The notes: generated from the letters alone by a model not told the origin. DNA of 64,000 nt from Tupaia tana (GCA_026018925.1 JAKSZU010000005.1:24616779-24680778); one strand, 5' to 3'. Numbered from the stretch's first letter, positions 10,706 to 22,130 are shown. Made by a program: numbers and translations.

Positions 10706-10997
10706 ATTTTTTTTTGTTTATTTTTTAATTGCCAGAAGGAATTAAATGTGCACTTGTCAAAGAAAGAGAAGGAGAGAATGAGAGAGAAGGAGGAAGAAAG
10801 CACCCCTCCCTCCAACTGGGCATGATCACTCCTCAATCCCTTCTCTTCCACTTCTCCATCCTGTTGGGATTTGGGGTACATACATACAAAGGTACCTGGT
10901 GTGTTTTTCAAACCTTTAGGACTGGGACTGAGACTTGAACCACAATCAACCATGTAGGATCCAGCTTCCTTAACCACTAGGCTAGAGGGATGGCCGT
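10706..10997 (-). mobile_element. SINE-A related copy, diverged
   Basis: Minus orientation: T-rich tail, 'aattgccag', 'cacccctccctcc', 'cacttctccatcctgttggg', 'gacttgaaccacaatcaacc' and 'ccttaaccactaggc'. It abuts the poly-A end of the L1 that follows. Confidence 0.8.
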
Positions 10998-11414
10998 AGA
11001 CTTTTTGGACAAGCATTTTCAGTTTTCAGAAAAATTGCACGTAACATAGGAAAATTCCCATATATCCTCTCTCCCCCCCATAGTTTCCTCTATTATTAAC
11101 ATCTTGCTGATCCAAGTGTGGCATATTTGTTACAACTGAGGAGCCAATATTGATACATTTTTAACCAAAGTCCATAATTTTCAGAGTTCATTTTTGATAT
11201 TATACATTCTGTAAGTTTTGATAAATGTATAATGTCATGTGTTTATTAGTATCACACAGACTAGTTTCATACTAATCCTCTCCTTCTTTCCTCATTTTTG
11301 ACAACCACTAAACTTTTCATCATCTCCATAGCTTTTCTTTTTCCAGAATATTATATAGTTGGAATCTTACAGTATGTAGCCTGTTCAGATTGGCTTCTTT
11401 CACTTAACAGCATC

Positions 11415-11678
11415 CTTCTTCTTCTTTTTTTGAAATATCAAAGGGGATGTGCATTCACCAGACAAAGACAGAGATAAAGAGGGAGGGGGAGAAAGCACCC
11501 CTCCAGCAGGGCATGGTCATACCACAATTCTTTCTCCTCAAATTCATCTTGTTGGGATTTGGGGCATGCATGAACACATCCTTGGCATGTTTTTCAAGCC
11601 TCGGAGATTGGAATTTGAACCACAATCAACCATGTGAAATATGACTTCTTTAACCACTAAGCTATGAAGTCAGCCTGC
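11415..11678 (-). mobile_element. SINE-A related copy within L1
   Basis: Minus orientation: 'caaaggggatgtgcattcacc', 'cagggcatggtc', 'ggaatttgaaccacaatcaac' split by substitutions, ending 'gaagtcagcctgc'. Similar in style to the 10706 copy, so probably the same older subfamily. Confidence 0.75.
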
Positions 11679-11690
11679 AATGGTTTTTGG

Positions 11691-11948
11691 GGTTTTTTTT
11701 AAGAGAGATTTTTGCTATAGGGTGCATGCTCGCACAGGAGAGACAGAGAGACAGAAACTGAGAAATCACCTCCCCCCGAAGAGGGATGGCCACACCACAA
11801 TCTCTTCTCTATTCTCCTCTTGGGATCTTGGGCATGCACACATGTACATCTGCTATGAGTCTTTTACAAGCTGCTGGGCCTGAGATTTGAACCGAAGTCG
11901 ACTACGTGGGAGTTCAGCAACATAACCATTATGCAATCTGCTGGTCTC
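11691..11948 (-). mobile_element. SINE-A long copy within L1
   Basis: Minus orientation: 'gagatttttgctatagggtgc', 'gaagagggatggccac' and 'ccattatgcaatctgctggt'. Only a weak flanking duplication (around 'caatatgctttt'). Confidence 0.85.
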
Positions 11949-11987
11949 CTACAATATGCTTTTAAGGTTATTCCATGTCTTTGTGTA

Positions 11988-12067
11988 TTGGGTCACTGGG
12001 AAAGTCATGAGACATTTTTCTATGTTTTTCTATGTAAAAATGTGTCATGACTTTCCCAGCAACCCAA
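11988..12067. mobile_element. 80-bp palindromic mariner-type MITE
   Basis: Almost a perfect inverted repeat: 'ttgggtcactgggaaagtca' at the left, its complement ending 'ctttcccagcaacccaa' at the right, with TA on both sides (11986-11987, 12068-12069). It splits the L1 phrase 'ccatgtctt..tgatagctcat', which proves insertion. No transposase. Confidence 0.9.
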
Positions 12068-12360
12068 TAGCTTGATAGCTCATTGTCTTTTCATTGCTAA
12101 TTAATATTCTATTGTCTAAGTGTACCACAGTTTGTTTTTCCATTGACCCGCTGAAGGACATCTTGGTTGCTTCCATTTTCTGGTAATTGTTAATAAAGTT
12201 GCTATAAATATTTATGTGCAGGTTTTTGTGTAGACATAAGTTTTCAACTCAGGTATGTTTCTAAGAACATGACTGCTGGATCACTGTGCTCACTTGGTTG
12301 ATCTTCATTTATTTCCATGTAATTAGACGTGCAGTCATTCTAGATCTTTACATAAAGCTG

Positions 12361-12624
12361 TGTTTTTTTTTTTGGAGAGGTTTTTGCTATAGGGCACGTG
12401 CGCTCGCCAGACAGACAGAGAGAGACAGAGAGACAGAAAGCGAGAAATCACCCCCCAGGGGGGATGGCCATGCCACAATCCCTTCTCCTCCATTCTCCTC
12501 TCAGGATCTTAGGCACGCACACACACGCGCCCGGCGTGAGTTTTAAGCCACTGGGTCTGGGACGCGAACCGCGGTCGACTATGTGGGAGTCCAGCGACAT
12601 AGCCATTACGCTAACTGCTGGTCC
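12361..12624 (-). mobile_element. SINE-A long, young copy within L1
   Basis: Minus orientation, CpG-rich, with intact reversed boxes ('gacgcgaaccgcgg', 'agccattacgctaact'). The duplication 'cataaagctg' flanks it (12351-12360, from 12625). Confidence 0.95.
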
Positions 12625-12790
12625 CATAAAGCTGCTTTTTTAAATGGTGATGACTGCATTGTATTCCATTGTATATAAAGAACTTCATGCATTCAACCCT
12701 GATTCTCCTAATGGACATTTAGTTTGCTTTTTATAATTGCAAACAATGCCACCATAGATATCACTGTAAAGCTTCACTTTACACATGTGT

Positions 12791-13620
12791 GAATCTGTCC
12801 ACAGAACACGCAGGAGACTTGCTGGGTGGTGGAACAGGTCTTACTTATTTGAAAACATTCCCAGAATGCCACTGGTCGGGTCCAGTTCCCAGGAGATGAC
12901 CCGTGGGATGCAGCTTTGTGTGTAGGACATTGCACAGGGACGTGCTCGGCCACAGCACCTGTGAGGAAAACAGGACAGGGCAAAGGGAACCACAGCCTTT
13001 CAGAGTCAGCCTTAATGGAGGCCCCTTCACCCTGGGCTACACCCCAGCTCTAGGCTCCTCACCCCAATCTAGCCCACAGGGTTTTTCCATCTCTTTCTTC
13101 TCCTATCGTCTGCCTCTCCACTTCTCCAATCCTAGCCTAAGGAGGGTGCTCCCCTGGACCAGGGGCTGGTGGGGAGGACTGGAGTGAGCAGAGTTAAATC
13201 CTCTGTGGACGAGAGATGTCATGAGGAGCCTGTATCTTACCTGTGCAAGGTGTTCACAGTGCTGGGCCAAGCGTTGATCCCCTTTCCTGCGGTGAGGGGT
13301 TTGGGCCAGCTCATGAGCGGAGTACTCCCAAGATGAGCCCACTGCCTTTCCCAACGTCCAGCTCAGCCTCTCCTGCCTCCTGGGGTCTGATCCATGAGCA
13401 CCCACTAATGCTCATGCAAAAATGGTCTTGTGTTCACCAACGTGTGAATTCTGTCTTACCTTCTGTCTCAGAAGTTTCTGCAGTAATCTGTGTTTCAGTG
13501 TAACATGCCAGCAAGTGTCCTGAGTAAATCATTACTGACAAGAAAGTACTAAGGCTTAAATTATTCAAACTCATGTCCAACAGATTCAAGGTTATGTCCA
13601 GGGTAAATGCCATCCTTCTT
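12791..13620. other. No gene seen
   Basis: Several overlapping frames of 60-100 aa on both strands, none with a recognisable domain. No repeat identified. Confidence 0.35.
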
Positions 13621-13633
13621 TACATGCTTTCTT

Positions 13634-13937
13634 TCTCTTTTTTCTTTCTCCTTATTCCTTCTTTTCTTCCTTCTTCTTTCCTCCTTTTTTTAAGAGAGAA
13701 TTTTGCTATTGGGAGTGTGTTCTCGCCAGAGAGACAGTGAGACAGAAAGCAAGAAATCTCCCCCCAGGGGGGATGGCCACAACACAATCCCTTCTCCTCC
13801 ATTATCCTCCTGGGATCTTGGGTACGCATGTACATGCACCCAGTGTGAGTTTCAAGTCACTGGGTCTGGGGCTCGAACCTCAGTCAGCCACGTAGGAATC
13901 CAGTGATATAACCACTATGCCATCTGCTGGTCCCCGT
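13634..13937 (-). mobile_element. SINE-A long copy with pyrimidine-expanded tail
   Basis: The tail is a 55-bp (TTTC/TTCC)-rich tract (13634-13690), followed by 'gagaattttgctattggg', the 'ccccccaggggggatgg' palindrome and a reversed head ending 'catctgctggtcccc'. Flanks share 'tgctttctt'. Confidence 0.9.
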
Positions 13938-13994
13938 TGCTTGCTTTCTTGAGTAAAATTGAAATAGGAGTTGCAGACTCAGTGTAGATGAGTG

Positions 13995-14163
13995 GCCTCA
14001 GGCTTTAATCATGGGAACCCTGACCTGATTCCCCTTCATCTTAATCTCTTCCCAAAGATCTCGCCTTTCAACACCCATAGCTGGATTAAGTTTTCACCTT
14101 AATGTCATCATAACCAAATCTCAACACATGAATTCTGGGGAGACACATTCAAACCGTAGCACT
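13995..14163 (-). mobile_element. MaLR-type LTR fragment
   Basis: Reads 'atctcaacacatgaattctgg', 'ggagacacattcaaaccgtagca', the reversed start of an MLT1/MST-type LTR, preceded by degraded LTR sequence. Recognised by pattern only. Confidence 0.5.
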
Positions 14164-14505
14164 TGTTTTTGCCAGAGAATTTTTTAAAGAAAAAATAGTA
14201 GCAAGCACAGAGCTGGAACTAAGACCTCATGTACACCATGTCTTACGTGATGTGGTGGTGGAAAGGCTACCTGAAATGCATGCTATCGCAAGTGGAGCCT
14301 GAACTAGTGACGTGTGTTAGTTGCGGTTCAGCTTTGAAACGCTATGAAGGCCACTACACTACATGCAGAATTACACTTGTATAATTCTACAGACAAAAAT
14401 TCTAAGTCCAAATTAACAACAGAATTTCAGTAAAATAGGCTGCTTTGGAGACTAAAACTGCTTGTCTTGTCTGAGAAAGAGACCTGTTTCAATAATATTG
14501 TGCTT
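14164..14505. other. No gene seen
   Basis: AT-rich; no repeat or coding signal recognised. Confidence 0.35.
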
Positions 14506-14758
14506 GGGCCAGCACCTTGGCCTAGAGATTCAAGGAGCCAGATCCCATATGGCCAACCACAGCATTGGAACCGGGCTCATGCCGGGCACATGTGCATGCA
14601 TACCCCACATCCCAAAAGGCTGGAGAAATGGAGACAGGATTGCAGTGTGACCACATCCCACTGAGTGTTGATTTTTCCCTCTCCTCTCTCTCTGGGGAGA
14701 AAGTAAGTGTATCTTCTGGGAAAAAAAGAAAGAAAGAAAGCAGGAAAGAAAGAAAAAG
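14506..14758 (+). mobile_element. SINE-A related copy, old
   Basis: Head 'gggccagcaccttggcctag' with 'cccatatggccaacc', body 'catgccgggcacatgtgcatg' region, 'cagtgtgaccacatcccac', CT-rich part and a (GAAA)n tail at 14727-14758. The B box is mutated, so probably inactive. Confidence 0.75.
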
Positions 14759-15599
14759 TATTTCACCTGTCCACCAACTCTGAATTTCTTCCTGAATCTG
14801 CATGAGACTCATGAGCCATTTCTAATCCAGGAGAGAAGTTCCAGAGCCGGGCTTTGATGGCTCTCCAAGCTCCAGACAGGCAGCTTCTTACACTACTTAG
14901 ATGAATCCTCTGATCTTCAACAAATGGAAGGCTGGAGGCTCATGGGACCCAACAGTGGCTGTTCAGGAGAGTTGCTGGACCATTGCTTGACTGGTGGGCG
15001 TGGAGAGGGAAGTAGGAGCCCAGGACAGCTGTGGGATGTGAGAGAAGTGTGGTCAGGAGGCTCATGTGGGCTCCCACTAAAAGGAATTAGAAAAAAAAAT
15101 CTTCATAGCAAATAATACCCATTATTAAAAATGATGATTGTGAGTAAGTCATGTCTGAAACTCTCCCTTCCATGAGACCTGCTTGTGGATGGTGGGTGTT
15201 TCCATAAGCTCCCCAGGATTCAGGACAGAGGCTGGGCTCCAGGCCTGTGCAGCCAGCTGCTCCCTACAACAGAGCCAGGCTGGCTGAGCTAAGATGAGCA
15301 AAGAAAGGAAGCAACTTCTAAAAGAGGTGAGAGGGCTGACTGCCACCTATGGTGAAGGCATAGGAAGCCCCCGTTGTTGGTACCAAGTGGGCAGAGATTA
15401 GGCATACCCAAGGGGGTCTGGGAGTGCAGGGACACGTTGCTCCATAGACTCTTCCCCTGACCTCACTGGGCAAACCAAAGGCTGCAACAATAGGCTCAGA
15501 ATTAAAGCAGATGCAGGGACAGAGATGTGCCATGTTTGCAAAGGAACAGCTGATAACGTGAATTACACCGATGCTTACATGGGGGATAGTGTTCCACTG
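14759..15599. other. No gene seen
   Basis: Single-copy-looking sequence. A 136-aa minus frame (15318-15728) runs partly through a MIR and is not credible. Confidence 0.35.
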
Positions 15600-15830
15600 G
15601 TTAGAGCATGAACTTTGGAGTCTAGCAGATCTGAGATCAAGTCCTAGTTCTACCATCTTTAGTCTACATTCAATAAATAAATGTCTTCTGGGAATGGGAT
15701 AGCTTAGAACACTAGCTGTAGTGGGCATTTCAGCAAGTTAAATAATTTCTGTAAGTGCCTTATCTATGAACTGCAGATGACACAGTAAAAAGTTATTATC
15801 TGGTTTAAATGAGACAATGCATTTAAAACA
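15600..15830 (+). mobile_element. MIR element
   Basis: 'gttagagcatgaactttggagtc' (in parts), 'gagatcaagtcctagttctacca', then diverged core and 'taaatgagacaatgcattt', matching MIR order from tRNA-like head to core. Confidence 0.65.
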
Positions 15831-16046
15831 TTTTTATTGTATCCAGTTTGAAAAGTCCCATTTTAGTAAGTTCTACCCTTCTTATTCAATATTTTATTAA
15901 GAGAGGAATGAGAGTACTGAGAAAATAGTATCCTCCTCCAAGTTCTTCGTGACTTTAAGATGGTAATTAGGTCACTAAACCGACCACCCTTTTTTCCCTC
16001 CACCAGGACAAATAACCCTGAATCCTTTCATCATTCCTCACTGATT
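15831..16046. other. No gene seen
   Basis: AT-rich; nothing assigned. Confidence 0.3.
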
Positions 16047-16063
16047 ACATTTCCTAACTCTTT

Positions 16064-16326
16064 TTATTTTTTTGGAGAGATTTTCGCTATAGGGTGCGTG
16101 CGCTCGCCAGACAGACAGAGAGAGACATAGAGACAGAAAGCGAGAAATCACCCCCCAGGGGGGATGGTCACGCTGCAATCCCTTCTCCTCCATTCTCTTC
16201 TCGGGGTCTTGGGCACGCACGCACACGTGCCTGGCGTGAGTTTTAAGCCACCGGGTCCAGGACGCGAACCGCGGTCAACTACGTGGGAGTCCAGAGACAT
16301 AGCCATTACGCTAACTGCTGGTTCCC
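16064..16326 (-). mobile_element. SINE-A long, young copy
   Basis: Minus orientation, CpG-rich, between exact 17-bp duplications 'acatttcctaactcttt' (16047-16063 and 16327-16343). Its right duplication overlaps the left flank of the next, older SINE. Confidence 0.96.
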
Positions 16327-16357
16327 ACATTTCCTAACTCTTTAACCATTTTTTTTC

Positions 16358-16536
16358 TTGCTTTCTAAATTTATCTATTATTATTATTAAATTTGCTTTC
16401 AGGCACATGAGCTCACCAAAGGGAGAGAGCGATAGAAAGGGGGAGAGAAAGAAAGTGAAAAAACAAGCCACCAGGTCCAGGACTTGAGCTATGTGGGAAT
16501 TCAGCACCCCAGCCACCATGCCACCTGCTGGCCCTC
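16358..16536 (-). mobile_element. SINE-A related copy with internal deletion
   Basis: Minus orientation: tail 'ttattattattaaatttgc', 'ggcacatgagctcacc', then a jump from 'gaaagtgaaaaaac' to 'aagccaccaggtccagga' that loses the middle. Head ends 'ccacctgctggccc'. Flanks 'ctctttaaccatttttt' / 'ctcttaatcatttttt'. Confidence 0.8.
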
Positions 16537-16643
16537 TTAATCATTTTTTAAACTGCATTCATTCCAGTTTGTCTCTAACCATTTGGTGTGGGGAGGTGAG
16601 AAGTCACATGTGTGGTGTTCTAAACAGAATCTGGTGTCTCTGG

Positions 16644-17085
16644 CTCTTCCTGCCTCCGCCTCCTGAGTAGCTGGGACTATTGGTACATGTCACATGACTG
16701 GCTTTTCAGGGTGGTATGGAAATGAACCCAGCCTCTCATGTGGCCTCAGCTTTCTAAGCAGCAGTGCACAGTATGCACCACTGTGGCTGGGCCTGGAACT
16801 TTTCTTTTCTTTTTCCAGATTCTAACTGTGTTGTGATCCTCCTGCCTCAGCCTCAAAGCTGAGACACATGCCAACTTGCATGGCTCTTTCGTGGACAGAA
16901 TATCACTATGTTGCCCAGACCAGCCTTGAGCTCATCCTGCCTCAGCCTGCTAAATTGCTGGGATTGCAGGTGTGTGCCAGCATGCCCACCTTTAGATTGG
17001 ACTAGAAGTCAAACGTGGGCATCTCATGTAGCCCCAGTCTATGGAGCACAGCATCTTAGTAGCGCGTGCCACTATAACTGAGCTT
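16644..17085 (-). mobile_element. 7SL-RNA-like SINE cluster, composite and decayed
   Basis: Read on the minus strand it shows 'gcacacacctgcaatcccag', 'gcaggctgaggcaggatgag', 'ctggtctgggcaacatagtg', again 'gaggctgaggcaggaggatc', and farther on 'tagtcccagctactcaggag' and 'gaggcaggaag'. These are the hallmark words of 7SL-derived SINEs (Alu/FLAM/B1/Tu group). Between them are two degenerate modules containing 'cactgtggctgggcc'-like sequence. Not a clean Alu dimer; family not identified. Confidence 0.7.
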
Positions 17086-17680
17086 GTAACTATTTTCTAA
17101 ATATGGTGTTCCCAAATGGGTATAATGCACTAAGAAATGTGACTGTTGTGGAGCTGAGATAAAAGGCAGCTCTCAGCCCTTTTCCCCAGTCGGCTTAGAG
17201 CCTTCCCACATCCACTGTCTCTCCTCTCCTTTTGTCTCTAGGGTGAGACCAAGCCGCCAACAGCTACCTGCAAGTCCAGTGACTCATTCAGTAGAATGAT
17301 CAAAACCATTCTGCGGTCTCGTGGCTGTGCACATATATCCAGAGTGGAGTCCAAAGTCAACTGAGGACACTTTCATGCAGAGCAGTTGGAAACTTTGACA
17401 CAATAATTCTTGTAAGAGTTTTAGGGGAAAATCATAGCTGTGGGTAGACACCTACTTGGGAATATCCCTTGAAGCATGTTTCCAAGAATAAAATTAAAAA
17501 TGGCCTAGATAGTCAATAAAAAGAGTTGATTAAATAAACAATGGAATTTCTATTTTATGTAATTCCACGAAGTCATTAAAAATTACATGGCTGAAGAACA
17601 TGGCTGAACACATTTATCAAAATATGTTCACTGGACATTCAGTGAAAAAAACCCAGCAAGTTTAAACATTATTTTGTAAA
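17086..17680. other. No gene seen
   Basis: AT-rich; no repeat family recognised. Confidence 0.35.
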
Positions 17681-17748
17681 ACAGAATGCTGGTAAAGCAC
17701 TTAGCACTTTGCCTGGCTCTGTAAGTGTGAGCTATCATCATGTTTAAA
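17681..17748 (+). mobile_element. MIR 3' fragment
   Basis: 'gtaaagcacttagcactttgcctgg' read in two parts, then 'agctatcatcatg', resembles the MIR 3' end. Short, so tentative. Confidence 0.45.
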
Positions 17749-17984
17749 AGCATGATGTCAGGTTTTAGAGAAGTATTTATAAATAATGGAAGAAAAGAAT
17801 ACATTACAACTTCCAGTGGTTCTCAATGAGTAGAGGAATAAGGGGTTCCAAATTCACAGAGAGTCAAGGAAGGGCTGTCCTTCTCTGTGCTTTTCTGAAT
17901 TGCCTGAAGTGTCTGTAATAAATGAGTACTTTTATTTTCATGTTATGAAAGAATTCTGTTGATGTGGCACATGTCTATCCCTTC
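17749..17984. other. No gene seen
   Basis: A MER5/MER20-like start 'agtggttctcaatgag' at about 17816 was noticed but not extended into a convincing element. Confidence 0.3.
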
Positions 17985-18175
17985 ATCTCAGATGAAGAGC
18001 CCTGGGCTGGGAAGCAGAAGATACACAACCCCACTTTATGTCTCGCTATGATTTTAGATGCTTTGCCCCACCTGTCTAGGCTTTGTTTCCCTTTGAGGAC
18101 TAATATATGACTTTCTGAGATTAAGGGACAATTTCTTATGTTGATACTCAGGAGAATTTTCATTCATAATAATGG
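17985..18175 (+). mobile_element. Possible MIR
   Basis: 'gagccctgggctgggaagcag', a degraded centre, and 'tttgtttccctttgagga' keep MIR-like order. Low similarity. Confidence 0.35.
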
Positions 18176-19461
18176 AAGAGCTCCACTTCTTTGAGTCCCG
18201 GCTAGATGCTACCGTATAGCTATGATCTCATCAGCAGCATCTGCACAGACCATGGAGGAGATTAAGGATGCAACTTCTAGCCATGAAGGGCTAAAGAGAA
18301 AAGCATAGGATGGAGGAGTTGAGTGGGGAATTGAGGTTCGGGCCCAGTTGTAAGAAGGAGATTTGAACTAACCCAGATCTCACTGTCCACACAGGAAAGA
18401 AGAAGGACAGGGGACTATGAGCCTGTGGGGAATTTCTACCCTGTGGGGAGAAGCCACATTGTCAGTGAGTGGAGAGGAAACGTTATCATGGGCTGGGAGG
18501 CCTGAGCTGGCTCTCTGGGGGTAGATTAGATTGATCGTTTGCCCTCTCTATGACCCTGTGTGTTGCTTCTGAGTTCTCTTCAGTCATGCTGACAAAAGCC
18601 CCCATAACTCCTTGCTCTAGGCAGTTGTCTCGGTCATTATTCTTCTAAATCCAACAGGTACCCAGGGTATTTCTAACCTAACTTGATCCTAGGCCAAAAA
18701 ACACAAAGGGAGCTGAGTACCCTGATACAGCGAGCACAATCTTAGGAACAAGTCTGCTTGGGGAAAGGCCTTACTCCTCTGTCTCCAGCCGATGGAGGTC
18801 TGTGGTCAGCCATCACAGCCTTCATTTTTGCACACAGTTTTGCAAAAATCCCAAGCACTGTTCCCCAAGCCCGTGTGAAATGTTTTGTTTTGGGGATTTG
18901 GTCACCTGGTCGACCTGAGCACGATGGACACACGTGGCCATGATCCTGACTGGCTGGGAGGGCTCAGGAAGGGAGGATAGCAGCGTGAGGCCTTTTGGAG
19001 GATGCCTGTCTCTCTTTCTGGCTAATGAAATAAGTACCTAAAAAGACATAGATGAATTCATTAAACTTGCAGGTCAAAACAAACATCCGTGGTGTGCGCC
19101 GAGGCAGCGTGCTGGTCCAAGACCCATCGCCAGCCTTCCTGGCTGTGGGACCCTGCCCAGATGGAGGAGAGCTGGCGGGACCACACCAGGAGCTCCTGGC
19201 ACAGAATCACCCTGCACAGGGACAGTGGGAGGAGCCAGGGAAGCACGTCCCCACCGACAAAAGAGGTGTGCTGTCTGGCTTTGATCCTCTTCCACACCCA
19301 CCCTTCCTTGGCCATGTTCCTGCTGAAATCAAACATCCCTTGCACGGTCTGCAGTGACTGGGCAGAGAGGGTCAGGGAAGCTAGTGAGGTCCTTCCCAGA
19401 GCTCACAGGAATCAGTCATGTGAGCTCTCCCCAGCTCTAAAGAAAAGAACATTATTCAAAT
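18176..19461. other. No gene seen; GC-rich open interval inside
   Basis: Among the longer SINE-free stretches outside the GPR12 locus. Within 19052-19440 frames stay open on both strands (94 aa minus, 101 and 139 aa plus) because stop codons are sparse. No domain recognised. Confidence 0.35.
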
Positions 19462-19478
19462 CTGCCCTAGAAATATCT

Positions 19479-19739
19479 AAGCTTTTTTTTGAGAGGTTTT
19501 TGCTATAGGACACATGCACTAGCCAAAAAGACAGACAGAGACAGAGAGACAGAAAGCGAGAAATCACCCCCCAGGGGAGATAGCCATGCCATAATCCCTT
19601 CTTCTCCATTCTCCTCTCGGGATCTTGGGCACACACGCATACGTGCCTGGTGTGAGTTTAAGCCACCGGGTCCGGGGCTCGAATCGCGGTCGACTACATG
19701 GGAGTCCAGTGACATAGCCATTATGCCACCTGCTGGTCC
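19479..19739 (-). mobile_element. SINE-A long copy
   Basis: Minus orientation. The duplication 'ctg(c/t)cctagaaatatct' flanks it at 19462-19478 and 19740-19756. Confidence 0.95.
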
Positions 19740-19767
19740 CTGTCCTAGAAATATCTTAAAACAGGAA

Positions 19768-19967
19768 GCCTGATGATGGTGCAGTGGAATGAGAAACTCC
19801 ACAAGGCTTTCCAGTTAGAGGTGGGCACATTGAGGACTTGGCCATGAGTCTGGGCCGGCTGAAACTGGCAGGACATTGTGGAATCAAGATCCCGTTGGGG
19901 ATTCTGTCTCTCTCTGTCTCTATTTCTGTATCTCTAGCTCATGAAAGAAAGAAATAGGCTTTAAAAT
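19768..19967 (+). mobile_element. SINE-B copy, plus orientation
   Basis: Head 'tgatggtgcagtggaatgag' (A box), body 'cattgtggaatcaagatccc', 'gttggggattctgtctctctc' in two parts, tail 'catgaaagaaagaaatag'. Flanks 'aaatatcttaaaaca' / 'aaatatcttaagaca' show that a second SINE landed beside the first. Confidence 0.85.
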
Positions 19968-20092
19968 ATCTTAAGACAAGGTGAATCCTCAGAGGCAAAA
20001 TCAAAATTCAATGTTTTTGGGGAAAAGTTAAGTCAATGGAAACATTATTTATTTACTGATAATGGCTCATTCACATAATCTTGGCACTTTCA

Positions 20093-20361
20093 GCATTTTT
20101 TGGTTTATTTTTGGGGAGGTTTTTGCTATAGGGCGCGTGCACTCGCCAGAAAGACAGAGAGAGACAGAGAGACAGAAAGCGAAAAATCATCCCGCAGGGG
20201 CATAGCCACAGCACCATCCCTTCTCCTCCATTCTCCTCTTGGGATCTTGGGCACGCACGCACACGCGCCCGGCGTGAGTTTAAGTCACGAGTCTGGGACT
20301 CAAACCACAGTCAACTACATGGGAGTCCAGTAGCATAGCCATTATGACAACTGCTGGTCCC
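20093..20361 (-). mobile_element. SINE-A long copy
   Basis: Minus orientation. Exact 16-bp duplication 'aatcttggcactttca' on both sides (20077-20092, 20362-20377). Confidence 0.96.
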
Positions 20362-20540
20362 AATCTTGGCACTTTCATACATTTTAAAATTGTTTCATTT
20401 ATGCAAAAGCCAGTCAAATCAGGGTTTATAGAAATGTACTTAAATTTTGTGACCTTTTCAAGTTTTTTTTCTAAAACCTAAATTTCCAAAGTCAGCCTTT
20501 ATATCCTTAAGATAGATGTTTCTAAATAACATAGTTCCTG
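20362..20540. other. No gene seen
   Basis: AT-rich; nothing assigned. Confidence 0.3.
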
Positions 20541-20546
20541 TATTTG

Positions 20547-20590
<44 letters not shown>

Positions 20591-20820
20591 CCACAGGGAG
20601 AGTACACTCATCAGAGAGAGACAGTAAGAAGGAAAGTGAGAATTCCCCCCCCACCCCAGGAGGATGGCCATGCCAAAATGCCTTCTCCTCTATTCATCTC
20701 TTGGGATTTTGGGCACTCACACATCTCTTGGGCACTCACTTGGCATGATTTTCGAGACACCAGGTCCAGGACTCAAAACCATGCTTCCAGTGCCTTAGCC
20801 ACTATGCCACCCACTGCCCA
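20541..20820 (-). mobile_element. SINE-A related copy with (GT)n and internal duplication
   Basis: The tail has become a (GT)n run (20551-20585), followed by 'ccacagggagagtacactca'. The body has a short tandem duplication of 'catctcttggg..ggcactcac' (20695-20738). Reversed head ends 'ccacccactgccc'. Confidence 0.8.
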
Positions 20821-21584
20821 CTTCCTGTTTCCAAATGATGTATTTCTGTTCCTGAGTGTCATATTTAGGTAAGCTGAAACCAGTCAATAACCACATCAAT
20901 TCAGCTTTAAGAAATGCCCCATCTTTGTACAAAGCAAAATTTATTTTTCACACACGTCACATATAAAATGTCATGAACCTTACAGACAACGTTTTTGTTT
21001 ATAGCTAAGCTATTACAACTTGAACTAGAAAACTGTCCATTTTCAATTCAGCAACAGTTACAGCACAGTGCAATTGTGATATGTGACAAAGAACTTCTTG
21101 TGCCACTTACAAAATTAAAGTGCATGGACTAGCCAGTGAATCACATGAAGCTGATTTTAATCCACGGTTGAAACCTTGAGGACATGGAAGAGAGAATTGA
21201 TTCTCAGTATTCGACATTTTAAAAGATTAGTATTCCAATCATCAGGATAATTTTTTCAGAGGCAGTATGAAAATTAATTACAGAATGTGCACACCATCAG
21301 CCAGTAGTTAACACCACTGCGAACGAGCAGCCTCCTGGAGCTCACACGCAGGCACACCACCGAGTTAATGCTGCTGACTCCCATCAGAGGTGGCGGGGCC
21401 GGTGCTGTGTGCAGCTCATGCTGTAGTCACCGGCTAGGATTAAAGCAAATTAAACTCCCTGGGGAAAGCTATTTCTGAAAAATGGTATAGGAGGAAGACG
21501 ACTGAAAATTATGCGTTTTCTTCCTTCTAGCATTCAAAATGCACTGGGAGAGAAGGGGGATGTAGAACATACACAATTTCAAAG
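20821..21584. other. No gene seen; AT-rich unassigned DNA
   Basis: Low repeat content, few CpGs. Its left half reads like 3'UTR-type sequence, but there is nothing decisive. Confidence 0.3.
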
Positions 21585-21802
21585 ATAAGAGTGTTTTATT
21601 GGAATCAAGCAATTGTGTTCCTCTGTGCAGATGATCCGGAAAAGGAGCTCAAAGGGGTTCATGACGACCTTCACTCTTCTCTTGTTTGAATGTCCTCTGC
21701 ACCCGGGTAGGCAGGAACCTGACTCCCCATACTTTATAGGTGCTTCCTGTCTGGTCCCAGCCCACCTACCAGTCATGGAACACAAATATTTCACAGAAGG
21801 CA

Positions 21803-22082
21803 GTGTTTTGTTTTTGTTTTTAGTTTGTTTGTTTGTTTTTTGCCAGAGGGTACATGCACTCACCAGAAAGAGACAGAGAGAGGGAAAGTGGGAAATCACC
21901 CCCCCAGGGGGATGGTGATTCTCCAATCCCTTCTCCATTCTCCTCTTGGGATTTTGTGCATGCGTGCATGCATGCGCACGCACACACACACACACACACA
22001 CACAGCCACCGGGTCCTAGATTCGAACTGTGGTTAGCCATGTGGGAGTCCTGTGCCTTAACCACCACACCACCTGCTGGCCC
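21803..22082 (-). mobile_element. SINE-A related copy with (AC)n
   Basis: Minus orientation: (gttt)n tail, 'gccagagggtacatgcactc', palindrome 'cccccccaggggg', a (AC)n run (21977-22003) and head ending 'ccacctgctggccc'. Confidence 0.88.
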
Positions 22083-22089
22083 TGAAATT

Positions 22090-22097
<8 letters not shown>

Positions 22098-22130
<33 letters not shown>

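Larger units (their letters stand above)
10998..12790 (-). mobile_element. L1 3' end (old), with nested SINEs and a MITE
   Basis: Minus-oriented L1 3' sequence, recognisable as 'cctctattattaacatct', 'cagtatgtagcctgttcag', 'attggcttctttcacttaac', 'ctgaaggacatcttggttgc' and 'aataaagttgctataaata'. Part after 12625 ('gtattccattgtat', 'gcaaacaatgcc') looks like a second L1 segment. Insertions at 11415-11678, 11691-11948, 11988-12067 and 12361-12624 split it. No intact ORF. Confidence 0.8.
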
